Shown one piece after another: positions 6,292-14,481 of a stretch of DNA of 35,364 nt (position 1 is the first letter of the stretch; each line of letters begins with the position of its first letter). The notes beneath the pieces were generated by a model. The model ran no database searches. It was not told the DNA's origin and worked only from the letters and a program-made list of their open reading frames with translations. The translations under genes were made by a program, and so were the position numbers. The DNA comes from a virus. Where the stretch lies: positions 1 to 35,364 of IMG/VR virus record IMGVR_UViG_3300042473_001001; one strand, given 5' to 3'.

Positions 6292-6305
6292 AAAAAAAAT
6301 AGAAC

Positions 6306-6506
6306 ATGATACCTCAACATTATAAGAACGAAAAAGAGTACGATGTAATCGATATTGCAAATGATTATAAGCTAAATTTTAATCGTGGTTCGGCTGTAAA
6401 ATATGTATGCAGAGCAGGTAAAAAAGACGATGAGATTCAAGATTTGAAAAAGGCAGTTGACTTTCTACAAAGGGAAATTAAGTTTTTAGAATTAGAAAAA
6501 AAATAG
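6306..6506 (+). CDS. DUF3310 family protein
   Basis: This 66-residue protein contains IDIANDYKLNFNRGSAVKYVCRAG followed by KKDDEIQDLKKAVDFLQREI, the signature of DUF3310 (phage proteins sometimes labelled nucleotide kinase), a small all-alpha family widespread in phages and related in layout to MazG-like proteins. The length equals the usual minimal domain. The function is unproven; nucleotide handling is the common suggestion. It sits between two structured RNA regions, which suggests control by its leader. Confidence 0.8.
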   Translation: MIPQHYKNEKEYDVIDIANDYKLNFNRGSAVKYVCRAGKKDDEIQDLKKAVDFLQREIKFLELEKK

Positions 6507-6514
6507 TATATTTG
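6507..6514 (+). promoter_or_regulatory. -7 box for RNA region B
   Basis: TATATTTG directly behind the DUF3310 stop codon. Transcription from it would begin close to 6520, exactly at the 5' arm of the closing helix of RNA region B. No clear -33 TTG box was found. Confidence 0.55.
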
Positions 6515-6520
6515 CAAAAT

Positions 6521-6606
6521 AAAATCCCTAGCGTTTGATTCTTACGGCTATAGACGTTCTCCAAAAGAAACTTAACAAGATAGATAGGCTTGGCATAGGG
6601 ATTTTT
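6521..6606 (+). ncRNA. Structured RNA region B (closed by a 10-bp helix)
   Basis: AAAATCCCTA at 6521-6530 pairs perfectly over ten bases with TAGGGATTTT at 6596-6605, enclosing a loop of 65 bases. The end is followed by A-rich sequence and the start of the gene at 6621. The inner part contains CTATAGACGT (6548-6557), also present in region A, and a short CGT/ACG pair. It is not a tRNA: there is no T-arm or anticodon arm. It could be a small RNA or a leader regulating the 93-residue gene behind it. Confidence 0.55.
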
Positions 6607-6620
6607 AAAAATTAGATTAA

Positions 6621-6902
6621 ATGGAAAAGACACTTCAGGAGCGATTAGATAAAATTTTTGAGATTAACAAAAAGGATAGAAATATTCAATATCTTAAATC
6701 ATTAGACCTAGATAATATAATAAATTTTACCAATGAAGTGATAATGATTCACAATAAATTAAGTGAATTATCCGCAAAAAACAGAAACTTAATGAGTAGA
6801 ATATACATTAATCTTTATAGAACCGTCCAAGCCGAAAGGGAACGTCAAGATTTGGATAATGGAAGTGAGGGGTCAGAGGGAGTAATAATTAAAACAAAAT
6901 AA
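6621..6902 (+). CDS. Hypothetical helical protein
   Basis: A 93-residue protein of mostly helical composition (LQERLDKIFEINKKDRNIQY; ILNLYRTVQAERERQDL-like region near the C-terminus) with a Gly/Ser/Glu tail. It is preceded by RNA region B and its start has the A-rich leader TTTTTAAAAATTAGATTAA. The next gene overlaps its stop. No family recognised. Confidence 0.55.
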   Translation: MEKTLQERLDKIFEINKKDRNIQYLKSLDLDNIINFTNEVIMIHNKLSELSAKNRNLMSRIYINLYRTVQAERERQDLDNGSEGSEGVIIKTK

Positions 6903-7073
6903 ATGTTACACGTTATTCCTATAAACGATTTAAAAGATCATAGCGAAGATTCGATATGTGAATGTAATCCTAAAGCTGAAATATTAGAAAATGGGGATAT
7001 GTTAATTATACATAATTCGTATGACGGAAGAGAAATAGTGGAAAATATAATAGATGAAATATTTAATAATTAA
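6903..7073 (+). CDS. Conserved small phage protein
   Basis: A 56-residue protein whose ATG overlaps the stop of the gene before it. It reads MLHVIPINDLKDHSEDSICE, then CNPKAEILENGDMLIIHNSYDGRE. I recall very similar short proteins (VIPxNDLKxH, CxCNPxxE, NGxMLIxHNSxDGRE) in Bacteroidota and other phage genomes, all of unknown function. The CxC pair and a following Asp-Gly-Arg motif could bind metal. Confidence 0.6.
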   Translation: MLHVIPINDLKDHSEDSICECNPKAEILENGDMLIIHNSYDGREIVENIIDEIFNN

Positions 7074-7085
7074 AACAAAATAAAA

Positions 7086-7244
7086 ATGAAAATAGAAGCA
7101 TTATTAAATGAATTAGATGGTGAATGGTGGTTCGAGTTAGGAATATGCTATGAAACTATAGAATTTGAATACAAAAAAGTAATTTCAATATCATTTGTAT
7201 TTTTTACGATATATATTCGATTTGATAAAATTAAAAAGAAATAA
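7086..7244 (+). CDS. Hypothetical small protein
   Basis: A 52-residue frame between two genes with short gaps on both sides and an A-rich leader (AAACAAAATAAAA). It is acidic and aromatic at the N-terminus (ELDGEWWFELGICYETIEFE) and ends in a hydrophobic run with a basic tail (SISFVFFTIYIRFDKIKKK), so it may touch the membrane. No family recognised. Confidence 0.45.
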   Translation: MKIEALLNELDGEWWFELGICYETIEFEYKKVISISFVFFTIYIRFDKIKKK

Positions 7245-7246
7245 AA

Positions 7247-7570
7247 ATGGAAAAAGTATTAGAACCTTTATTAGAGATAAAAGAACTACAAAAGTTAGTA
7301 GTTCAATGGGCAGACCAAAAGGGATTGATTAAACCCGAAAACGCTTCAAAACAATTTATGAAAGTTGTTGAAGAATTGGGCGAACTTTCAAGTGCTATTA
7401 TCAAAGAAGATATTGATAAGGAAATTGACAGCTACGGAGACGTGCTAATCACTTTAATCATATTAGCTGAACAAAGGAATATCGACTTAAAATTAGCCTT
7501 AAATTTAGCTTACAATGAGATTAAGGATAGAAAGGGAACGTTAAAAGATGGTTCTTTTATAAAAGAGTAA
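7247..7570 (+). CDS. MazG-like nucleotide pyrophosphohydrolase
   Basis: A 107-residue protein with the MazG-like signature: a first helix, then FMKVVEELGELSSAIIKED (the EExxE metal-binding helix), then DSYGDVLITLIILAEQRNID (the second acidic motif ExxD-like), and an RKG(T/R) element in the last helix (NEIKDRKGTLKDG). Such enzymes hydrolyse NTPs or dNTPs to monophosphates, and phages use them to tune nucleotide pools or (p)ppGpp. The length fits the single-domain family. It closes the early gene block just before terminase. Confidence 0.85.
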   Translation: MEKVLEPLLEIKELQKLVVQWADQKGLIKPENASKQFMKVVEELGELSSAIIKEDIDKEIDSYGDVLITLIILAEQRNIDLKLALNLAYNEIKDRKGTLKDGSFIKE

Positions 7571-7605
7571 AAATGAGTGATTAACGACTTTTAAACGACT
7601 TGTAT

Positions 7606-7953
7606 ATGCCAAAAGGAAATCCAAATATTAAGAACGAAGGTAAAAAGTTTTCAAAAGACTATCAGCCAACTCCAGAAGCAAAAAGCGAGGGTAGGAAGCG
7701 TATAAATGGGTTTAAAGATGCTTTAGAGTTTTTCGGTACTCAATTAAAGGAAATGAAAACACTTGAAGATGGCACAGAAGTAGATTTGTCATTTGAGGCT
7801 AATATAGGTTATCAATTAATGAAAAAAGCCAATGAAGGCGATTTAAAAGCTATTGAGATAATGGCAAAACTAAACGGCTGGGAAGCACCTAAGAAAACAG
7901 AAACAACTATCACAACCGAAACCGATATAATAATAAAAGGAAACAAAAAATAA
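7606..7953 (+). CDS. Putative small terminase subunit
   Basis: This protein of 115 residues lies directly before the large terminase, with a one-base overlap of stop and start. It opens with MPKGNPNIKNEGKKFSKDYQ and a basic segment (EAKSEGRKRINGFKDALEFFG), typical of small terminase or terminase-associated DNA-binding proteins of the DUF5681 style, then a helical part. The ATG at 7606 is preferred over the upstream TTG at 7600. Two ACGACTT direct repeats lie just upstream (7585-7600). Position is the main evidence; the fold cannot be confirmed by eye. Confidence 0.6.
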   Translation: MPKGNPNIKNEGKKFSKDYQPTPEAKSEGRKRINGFKDALEFFGTQLKEMKTLEDGTEVDLSFEANIGYQLMKKANEGDLKAIEIMAKLNGWEAPKKTETTITTETDIIIKGNKK

Positions 7954-9272
7954 TGGCTATTATATTAGAAGAAAGTGCTTATAGTTCGCATTTTCTTGAA
8001 TTATTGAATACAGATAAAAGGTATGTAATAGCATACGGAGGGCGTGGCTCAGGGAAAACTTATCACATTGTATTAAAACTTCTATTAAAATCTTTTGAAA
8101 GTCAATATAATCATATTGTGTATGTGAATAAGGAAAAAGCACATATCAAATCTCAGCAATATGCTACGCTTAAACTAATAGCAAAGCAAATAGGATTGTA
8201 TGACCTTTTTAGGTGGTACGATGGCGATTATAGAATAATAAACAATGTAACGGGAACGGTATTCACTCCAATAGGAATGGATGACCCCGAAAAGACAAAG
8301 GGATTAGTAGATGCAACGATTATTTGGTGGGATGAAATCTCAAAAGGCACTCAGGATGACTTTACTACATTGAATGCCTTATTAAGAACTCCAAAAAACA
8401 AACATCAATTTATTGTAAGTTTTAACCCCGTATCTGAGAAGCATTGGTTACGTGGTTTTTTCTTTGGTGATAATCCCTATGAACTCAAAAAAGAATATTC
8501 TGAAAATACATACTTGAATCATAGTACCTACTTAAACAATGATTTTATAGATAAGCCCGATTATTATAATAACTTATTATTAAACGCAAATGGAAATCTA
8601 AATAAGATTGAAGTAGACGTAAAAGGATTGTGGGGTGTTATGGACGTTCAAAATGTAGCTATTCCAAACTTTAATGAACAAATCCACGTCAATAAAGTAG
8701 AATACAATCCTATTTATCCATTAATATTTAGTTGTGACTTTAACTCGAATCCATTAGTTACATTAGTTTGCCAGGAGTACAACGTTGGAGGCGTTCATTA
8801 TTTGAATATTATAGACGAGATTGTATTAGAAAATGCCAAAACTCAAAATTTAATAGAGTTTTTAAATAAGAATTATAGTCAAATAGAGCTATCCAAGGCA
8901 CGATTTACAGGAGACGCTACTGGACGTAAAGAAACAACAGCAGGGCTTGCAGATTGGAAACAATTGATACAAGCGTTTAGGTTAGGAAACCGATTAGATT
9001 TGCCTAATATTAACCCCAATGTAATAGCTTCAATCGAACTATGTAACTATGTATTTTATAGGCATAAAAACGTCAATATACATCCTAAATGTACTAAATT
9101 GATATATGAGTTACAATATACCGAAGCCGATGAAAAAGGATTAGTTAAAAAGAATAGAAAGAACGATGCTGAAAAAGCCGATGCTTTGGATTGTATGAGA
9201 TACTTCTTCAATACATATTGTTTAATTAAACGTGATATATTCAAGAATAAAATATATTTCAACCTATCTTAA
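7953..9272 (+). CDS. terL: Terminase large subunit (Terminase_3-like)
   Basis: At 439 residues this has full family length. The ATPase part shows Walker A GGRGSGKT at residues 29-36 and Walker B ATIIWWDE ending near 128. The C-terminal RNase H-like nuclease is marked by FSCDFNSNP around residue 262, GDATGR around 321, and a final DALDCMRYF near the C-terminus, which supply the acidic metal ligands. It packages phage DNA into preformed heads by ATP hydrolysis and cuts the concatemer. The start overlaps the previous stop by one base. The motif set is that of the PBSX/Terminase_3 group and appears complete. Confidence 0.95.
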   Translation: MAIILEESAYSSHFLELLNTDKRYVIAYGGRGSGKTYHIVLKLLLKSFESQYNHIVYVNKEKAHIKSQQYATLKLIAKQIGLYDLFRWYDGDYRIINNVTGTVFTPIGMDDPEKTKGLVDATIIWWDEISKGTQDDFTTLNALLRTPKNKHQFIVSFNPVSEKHWLRGFFFGDNPYELKKEYSENTYLNHSTYLNNDFIDKPDYYNNLLLNANGNLNKIEVDVKGLWGVMDVQNVAIPNFNEQIHVNKVEYNPIYPLIFSCDFNSNPLVTLVCQEYNVGGVHYLNIIDEIVLENAKTQNLIEFLNKNYSQIELSKARFTGDATGRKETTAGLADWKQLIQAFRLGNRLDLPNINPNVIASIELCNYVFYRHKNVNIHPKCTKLIYELQYTEADEKGLVKKNRKNDAEKADALDCMRYFFNTYCLIKRDIFKNKIYFNLS

Positions 9273-9279
9273 TTTTTTG

Positions 9280-9287
9280 TAAATTTG
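9280..9287 (+). promoter_or_regulatory. Possible promoter, -7 box TAAATTTG
   Basis: TAAATTTG lies 14 bases ahead of the start at 9302, behind the terminase stop. No convincing -33 box, so this is only a candidate. Confidence 0.4.
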
Positions 9288-9301
9288 CATAAAATATAAA
9301 T

Positions 9302-9778
9302 ATGATATTATTCAATTTAATAGAGATTTTTGCCTTATCCTTAATGGTAGCTTTTGCTATTAATTCGTTCAAGTTAGCTAGTCAGGATGGAATGATATTC
9401 GGAAAGTTTTATAATTGGATTTTATGTCATAGTACTTATTACTGGGTATATAGATACAGGGAACGATTGAAAAAAAATAAAAGCAAAGACTGCATAAAAA
9501 ACGATATGAAATATGGACCTTTTGAATTATCATTAACACAAGAATTTAAACAATTTTTGAATACTGAAATAGATATTATACACGCACCATTAGATTATAT
9601 TCAAAAAAGAAAAATCTACTATATTTTAAAACCTATATTGTTTTGTCCTACTTGCATGAGTAGCGTATGGAGTTTGCCGGTTCTATTTATTGAGCCTATC
9701 TATTATCCTTTTGTTGTGATTTGTACATCGGTTATTGCAACCTATATTTATGATAAACTTTTTCCAAGCTATGAGTAA
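9302..9778 (+). CDS. Membrane protein with CPTCMSS motif
   Basis: This 158-residue protein has hydrophobic segments near residues 3-25 (LFNLIEIFALSLMVAFAINS) and in the C-terminal third (VWSLPVLFIEPIYYPFVVI and beyond). Between them is a polar region and the motif FCPTCMSSVW just before the second membrane region. Short phage membrane proteins with a CPxCM-S-W motif belong to a DUF1360-like group, from memory. A role is not known. The stop overlaps the next gene by eight bases. Confidence 0.6.
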   Translation: MILFNLIEIFALSLMVAFAINSFKLASQDGMIFGKFYNWILCHSTYYWVYRYRERLKKNKSKDCIKNDMKYGPFELSLTQEFKQFLNTEIDIIHAPLDYIQKRKIYYILKPILFCPTCMSSVWSLPVLFIEPIYYPFVVICTSVIATYIYDKLFPSYE

Positions 9779-10118
9779 TTATTGTTTCCCGCTACTTGAA
9801 GCGTCAATCTGTGATACAAATCTTTTATTAGCGCACTCGCTGAACGATTGTGTGCTTAGATTTAAAAAGAAAGGGCAAAGTTGCTCAATTGATTTACCGA
9901 GCCAAGGGGGTGAAATATACCTTACCGATGTAGAGATACTGGAACATTTTGATAATGTAAACTTATTTCAACTTCAATTAACCGACACTGCAGGAACTAT
10001 CATCCCTATTGAATATATTAACTGCGATGGTAACTTTGATTCTGGAAATACTATTAAGCTACAATTCAATGATTGCGAAAACGAAAACGATGTATTATAT
10101 GAGGCTTGTGAGTTTTAG
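9771..10118 (+). CDS. Putative tail-region structural protein
   Basis: The start at 9771 (ATGAGTAA, overlapping the upstream stop) gives 115 residues; an extension to 9735 would lie inside the membrane protein gene. The protein begins MSNYCFPLLEASICDTN, is strand-rich, and has six or more cysteines. Its cysteine-bearing N-terminus resembles those of the tail tube, capsid and neck proteins of this phage. Position ahead of the chaperone and tape-measure genes suggests a tail component. No family recognised. Confidence 0.5.
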   Translation: MSNYCFPLLEASICDTNLLLAHSLNDCVLRFKKKGQSCSIDLPSQGGEIYLTDVEILEHFDNVNLFQLQLTDTAGTIIPIEYINCDGNFDSGNTIKLQFNDCENENDVLYEACEF

Positions 10119-10692
10119 TAACTTATTTGGCAAAAAAGTAAAAACGCCAAATGGAAATCAAAAAATGATATATGTATTTACTTCGATAGGTGGTTATAAA
10201 TACTATCGTTTTTCAGATACTATGAATCAAATTAACTTTGAGCGGTATCATGGTCAATATACCACACGATTAGTTGAAATGCAAAATAGGATTACAAACG
10301 CTTCTTTAAATGAGTGGATTGAAACAACAAGGGGATTCAATAGTATTAATCAATATCGCTCTGCTATTGAGGCATTGGATATTCGTAGACAGATAGCAAT
10401 GGATACTAATATGTTATACGAACTTATGGCGGTTCTTTATTTGCGAGAGGATGAAAAAAACGAACCTATATCAAATGAGTTCTTATTGGAAAAAGCAAAG
10501 GATATAAGAGACACAATGATTAAGTCCGAAGATAGCGAGGTTTTTTTTTGCGAACCAATCTTGAAGGACTTTTTAAAATCGCTCAATATGTCGGCATTGA
10601 ACTTGAATATCTTACAAATAAATTTGGAATCTCAAATGTCAGCGTTCCGTCAAGTGATGAATCAAATCCAATCGAAAATCCAGCCAAAATAG
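10099..10692 (+). CDS. Putative tail assembly chaperone, short product (gpG-like)
   Basis: The start at 10099 gives 198 residues and overlaps the previous stop by 20 bases. The protein is helical (NQYRSAIEALDIRRQIAMDT; LMAVLYLREDEKNEP; LLEKAKDIRDTMIKSE). After residue 148 the frame crosses a run of nine T (10541-10549). Beyond the run, the -1 frame (10548-10853) looks more protein-like than the last 48 codons of this frame. The position directly ahead of the tape measure, plus the slippery run, fits the gpG/gpGT tail-assembly-chaperone pair of siphophages. The identity rests on this architecture, not on residue similarity. Confidence 0.6.
   Translation: MRLVSFSNLFGKKVKTPNGNQKMIYVFTSIGGYKYYRFSDTMNQINFERYHGQYTTRLVEMQNRITNASLNEWIETTRGFNSINQYRSAIEALDIRRQIAMDTNMLYELMAVLYLREDEKNEPISNEFLLEKAKDIRDTMIKSEDSEVFFCEPILKDFLKSLNMSALNLNILQINLESQMSAFRQVMNQIQSKIQPK
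10542..10548 (+). promoter_or_regulatory. Slippery heptamer T TTT TTT for -1 frameshift
   Basis: In the frame of the gene at 10099 the codons read GTT TTT TTT TGC, so the heptamer fits the X XXY YYZ pattern exactly. A -1 slip leads into the frame at 10548, which stays open to 10853 and ends two bases before the tape measure start. Confidence 0.65.
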
Positions 10693-10853
10693 TATTTGAC
10701 TATTCAAGGAAAATAGAAAGTCAAGTTACCTACATATCTGAAAATTTAGAAGAGGAAAATCTTATTAGACGTAGTCCTATGTCGGTATATTTTTCTGCGT
10801 TGCGTAAATTTCAGGTTAAGATAAAACAAATCGAAAAACAAAATAAGAAGTAA
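10548..10853 (+). CDS. Frameshift extension of tail assembly chaperone (gpGT-like)
   Basis: This frame has no good start of its own: its first ORF codon is a TTG made by the end of the T run. Read by -1 slippage it adds 101 residues to the first 150 of the upstream frame, for a product of about 251. The added part is well formed (LFKIAQYVGIELEYLTNKFG; PAKIVFDYSRKIESQVTYIS) and ends in a lysine-rich tail. It stops one base before the tape-measure ATG. The other explanation is a one-base T deletion in the run, by mutation or assembly error, that split a single gene. Confidence 0.65.
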   Translation: MRTNLEGLFKIAQYVGIELEYLTNKFGISNVSVPSSDESNPIENPAKIVFDYSRKIESQVTYISENLEEENLIRRSPMSVYFSALRKFQVKIKQIEKQNKK

Positions 10854-10854
10854 T

Positions 10855-13800
10855 ATGGCAGACGAAATAATAGTAAAGTATAGAGCGGATATTAGCGCCT
10901 TACAAGCGGACTTTGATACTATAAAAAAGGAATCAAACAACTTAGTAAACAATATTAATGCGAACCAACCAAAGTTTGAAATTAAGAACGTAAACGAATT
11001 AAAAAAAGCATTAGTAGATATAGGCAAACAAAGTGGTGAGGTTTTAAATTTAGATGAATTTTCAAAGTCTATTGATAGTGCCGTTAAGGATTCAAAAAAA
11101 CTATCTCAGATAAAAGCCGAAATGGAAAAAGTGGCTTTAAGCGTTGACCAAACAACAAATGAATATAGACAACTACAAGCCGTTATAGGAGGCATTGATA
11201 ATGAATTAGCAAACTTATCCAAACAATCAAAACAAGCGTCTAGTGATATAAAAGGAGGCTTTAGTGAGGCGTTTGGTTCTTTAAAAGATGGGTTTGATTT
11301 ATTCAAGTCAGGGGATTTGGTAGGTTCTTTTAATGCAATCAAGGCGGGCATAGGAGGCATGACAAGTGCGTCTTTGGCTTTTATAGCGACTCCAGTTGGT
11401 GCGGCGATTGCAGCATTAGCAGCGATAGGTTTTGCAACTAAAGAATGGTTTGAATTTAATATGGAGGTTTCTAAGTTAAATGGCGAAGTTGAACAATTAA
11501 CAGGAACTACAGGCGAAATGGCCAACGAATTAAGAAAGAACGCAACTGCAATATCTAATACTTTTGGCAAAGAGTTTTCGGAGGCTATAATTGAGCAGGA
11601 CAACTTAATGAAAGAATTTGGATTGACTTCAAAAGAGGCTTTTGACGTTTATACCAAAGGATTAGCCAGAGGGGGTGCAAGAAATGGCGAGTTTGGCGAT
11701 TCGATTAGAGAGTATGGCGTGTTCTTTAAGAAAGCAGGTTTTAGTGCGGAGGAGTTCCTAAATGTTATTAATACTGGAATTGATTTACAAATTTATAGCG
11801 ATAAGCTACCCGATGCTATCAAAGAGTTTGGGCTAAGGATTTCAGAGGGTACAAAACCAGCAGAAGACGCTTTAATAAATGCCTTTGGAGCTAATTTTAC
11901 TCAAAAGATTTTAGGGGGTGTAAAAAGCGGAACTTTGAGCGTTAAAGAATCATTGACCGCCGTAGCCAAAGAAGCGCAAAGGGCAGGATTAAACACACAA
12001 CAACTTGCACAATTAACGGCTGATTTAGGTGGTGGTCCAGCGGAAGATTTGGGCGGTATTGAGGCATTATTCAAAGCGATTAACCAATCTCAAGAATTAG
12101 CTACAAAAGGATTAACTGACTATGAAAAAGCTATGGTTAGTTCCGCTCAAAGGGCAAAAGATTTGGAGGACGCAAAAGATAGAGCATTTAAGTCCGATAC
12201 TGCAATTGCTTTTATTAAGACATTAGAAACTCTTTGGGTAGATTTACAAATTACATTTTTTGAAACGATTGCAAAATTAAGACCTGTATTTGAATTTATT
12301 GCAAGTGCGCTTGAAACTGTATTTTTAAATATTAAGACTTCATTTAGTGTATTAACGAGCGTATTGAGTGGTGACTTCAAAAGTGCAATAGATACAATAA
12401 AAGGATATTTTACTTCATTGAATTTTATTTGGGATGGTGTTATAGATAAAATGGTATTGAAAATAACTCAAGGCTTATTATACATTGCTAAAAAAATAAA
12501 ACCTGTTTTTGATGTATTGGGAATAAGTACCGATAGCCTTATTAAATCTTTGGAGGCTTCAATAACTAGATCTACAAATAATATATCAAAGATACAAAAG
12601 CAAAAAGCGGATATATTAGCAAAAACAAAAGCCGAAAATAAAGCGGAAGAGGAAAAAGCTAAAAAGGCACAACAAAAACCAACGGCATCTAGTGGTGGTG
12701 GTGGTGCAAAAGGAGGCAAAAAAATAGACTATAAAAAAGAAGCTGAAAAAGCCGAAAAAGAATACAACGATGCTAAATTAAAAGAACGTGATGCAGCCTT
12801 AAAAAAAGTAAGTGACTTAGAAGTCCGCAAACAAAAAGAATTGATAGCAAAATTAGAGGCTACTGGTGCTAATAAGAATCAAATTGAAGAAGAAAAGATT
12901 AAATTACTTGAAGCGGAACAAAAGTATAATAATCAAATATTAGCCATTAGAGGCTCGTTTGCTAATCAATTAGCAGATAACTACACTGAAACAAAACAAA
13001 AGGAATTAGAGGCTGTTATAGAGGGAAATAAAAAGATTAGAGAGGAAGAAACTAAAATAGCAAACGAGCGTACTAAATTAGAAATCAATCAAGCTATTTC
13101 ACAACCAGACACGCAAACAGCTAATTTAGAAAAACTTAAAAAGCAACTTTCAGATGTAACCGGATTAACAGTTGAAGAAGCGAATAAAAGAAAAATTGAA
13201 CTTCTTAAAATAGACGAACAAATCCTTTTATCAAAGATGCAAAACAATGATAAAGAAATCCAAGCATTATTAATGGCTAGTGCTGATTATAATGGTCAAT
13301 TAGTTCAAGATAGGTTAAAAGCAAATGAGGACTTAAACCAAAAGCTAATAGACGCAAATAAGGCACGATTAAATGAAGAGGAAAAGCAGGAAAAAGAAGC
13401 TGCCGATAAAAGAAAGGCATTATTTAAATCCCAATTAGATGAATTATTTGCGTTCGCTTCAAGTGGAATATTACTTCAAATAGGAATAGACCCGCAAGCG
13501 TTGGCAAAGGTAAAAGGTGATATTGAGGGTGCTATTAAAACTTTCAATAATCCCGATGCTACAGATTGGCAAAAAGCGAGTGCGGTTGCTGGTGCTGCTA
13601 CTTCGACCGTATTGGCAGGCGTGGATATGTTAAGAGCAAGCGAACAAGCTGCAAGTGAGGAAAGGATAGCGCAACTTAATACCGAAATGGAAGCCGAACT
13701 ATTAGCTGCAGGCGAAAACGAGCAAAAGAAAGCATTGATAAAACAAAAGTACGATCAAAAGGTTAAGGCTGAAAAAAGAAAACAATTTGAAGCCGAAAAA

Positions 13801-14328
13801 AGAGCGTCTATATTAAGAGTAATTATGACAACAGCCGAAGCCGTTATAAAGGCGGTTGCTGCAAGTCCGACAACTGGAGGTTTGCCATTTTCTGCTATTG
13901 CAGCTGCTATAGGTGCTGCTCAAATAGCTATGATTAGTTCGCAACCCACTCCAAAATTTAAAGATGGGGTTGTAGGCTTTAATGGTATAGTTGGTGGCGT
14001 GGGTACAGGGCGTAGTGATAGTAACCTAGCGTGGCTTTCAAAAGGGGAGTCTGTAATCCCAGCCGAAGCTACAGGACGCAATTTAGGATTAGTAACTTCA
14101 TTAGTAAATGGCGACGTTGACAAATACCTTAAAAACCATTATATTTTGCCCGCTATTGAAGCCAAAGAGGCCGAAGTGATGCAAATATCACAAAAGAGAA
14201 TGGACGACATAGAAAGCAAAATAATCAATAGAACTATTGCAAAGACTTTGGATGCTATGCGAAAGGATAATAAAGTCAATACAAGCGAGATAGTGACTGC
14301 TATAAAAAAAGATAAATTTACTTTATAA
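10855..14328 (+). CDS. Tail tape measure protein
   Basis: A 1157-residue protein with the hallmarks of a tape measure. There is a coiled-coil N-terminus, an alanine/glycine-rich hydrophobic region near residues 165-200 (SLAFIATPVGAAIAALAAIG), and long charged coiled coils over roughly residues 615-860. A second hydrophobic segment near 985-1025 is followed by a C-terminal block with GRSDSNLAWLSKGESVIPAE, a pattern repeated in many tape measures. It sets tail length and passes into the host membrane during DNA entry. A length of this size implies a tail of very roughly 170 nm by the usual rule of about 1.5 Angstrom per residue. It directly follows the chaperone pair. Confidence 0.93.
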   Translation: MADEIIVKYRADISALQADFDTIKKESNNLVNNINANQPKFEIKNVNELKKALVDIGKQSGEVLNLDEFSKSIDSAVKDSKKLSQIKAEMEKVALSVDQTTNEYRQLQAVIGGIDNELANLSKQSKQASSDIKGGFSEAFGSLKDGFDLFKSGDLVGSFNAIKAGIGGMTSASLAFIATPVGAAIAALAAIGFATKEWFEFNMEVSKLNGEVEQLTGTTGEMANELRKNATAISNTFGKEFSEAIIEQDNLMKEFGLTSKEAFDVYTKGLARGGARNGEFGDSIREYGVFFKKAGFSAEEFLNVINTGIDLQIYSDKLPDAIKEFGLRISEGTKPAEDALINAFGANFTQKILGGVKSGTLSVKESLTAVAKEAQRAGLNTQQLAQLTADLGGGPAEDLGGIEALFKAINQSQELATKGLTDYEKAMVSSAQRAKDLEDAKDRAFKSDTAIAFIKTLETLWVDLQITFFETIAKLRPVFEFIASALETVFLNIKTSFSVLTSVLSGDFKSAIDTIKGYFTSLNFIWDGVIDKMVLKITQGLLYIAKKIKPVFDVLGISTDSLIKSLEASITRSTNNISKIQKQKADILAKTKAENKAEEEKAKKAQQKPTASSGGGGAKGGKKIDYKKEAEKAEKEYNDAKLKERDAALKKVSDLEVRKQKELIAKLEATGANKNQIEEEKIKLLEAEQKYNNQILAIRGSFANQLADNYTETKQKELEAVIEGNKKIREEETKIANERTKLEINQAISQPDTQTANLEKLKKQLSDVTGLTVEEANKRKIELLKIDEQILLSKMQNNDKEIQALLMASADYNGQLVQDRLKANEDLNQKLIDANKARLNEEEKQEKEAADKRKALFKSQLDELFAFASSGILLQIGIDPQALAKVKGDIEGAIKTFNNPDATDWQKASAVAGAATSTVLAGVDMLRASEQAASEERIAQLNTEMEAELLAAGENEQKKALIKQKYDQKVKAEKRKQFEAEKRASILRVIMTTAEAVIKAVAASPTTGGLPFSAIAAAIGAAQIAMISSQPTPKFKDGVVGFNGIVGGVGTGRSDSNLAWLSKGESVIPAEATGRNLGLVTSLVNGDVDKYLKNHYILPAIEAKEAEVMQISQKRMDDIESKIINRTIAKTLDAMRKDNKVNTSEIVTAIKKDKFTL

Positions 14329-14411
14329 TGAATGGTCTTATATTGAATTGTCTTGAAACAATTTTAAAAACTATCAAAAAAAAGGATTAAATTTGCATTC
14401 TTTTCATTTTT

Positions 14412-14446
14412 ACCCTCGTTTGTCTAAAAAATATTCGGGGGTTTTT
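14412..14446 (+). terminator. Intrinsic terminator after tape measure gene
   Basis: ACCCTCG (14412-14418) pairs with CGGGGGT (14436-14442), one G-T wobble, loop 17, followed by T-rich sequence. It would end the tail transcript before the tRNA gene. Confidence 0.65.
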
Positions 14447-14459
14447 ATTTTAAAATATT

Positions 14460-14467
14460 TATCTTTG
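14460..14467 (+). promoter_or_regulatory. -7 box of tRNA promoter
   Basis: TATCTTTG lies 14 bases before the tRNA, so transcription would begin a few bases ahead of the tRNA 5' end. The -33 region is only T-rich. Confidence 0.6.
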
Positions 14468-14481
14468 CGGATAATATAAAA

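Noticed and set aside
6157-6360. Minus-strand frame over RNA region A
   Set aside because: No promoter or leader, and it lies over structured RNA and the start of the DUF3310 gene.
6521-6606. tRNA or tRNA-like gene
   Set aside because: There is no T-loop TTCRANY sequence, no anticodon arm and no D arm; only the outer helix resembles an acceptor stem.
9735-9770. Upstream extension of the small tail gene to 9735
   Set aside because: It lies inside the membrane protein gene; the ATG at 9771 overlaps that stop in the coupled style seen throughout the window.
11106-11603. 165-codon minus-strand frame inside the tape measure gene
   Set aside because: It is a reverse shadow of the tape measure coding sequence, with Ser/Ala/Leu-rich composition that mirrors the plus strand and no promoter.
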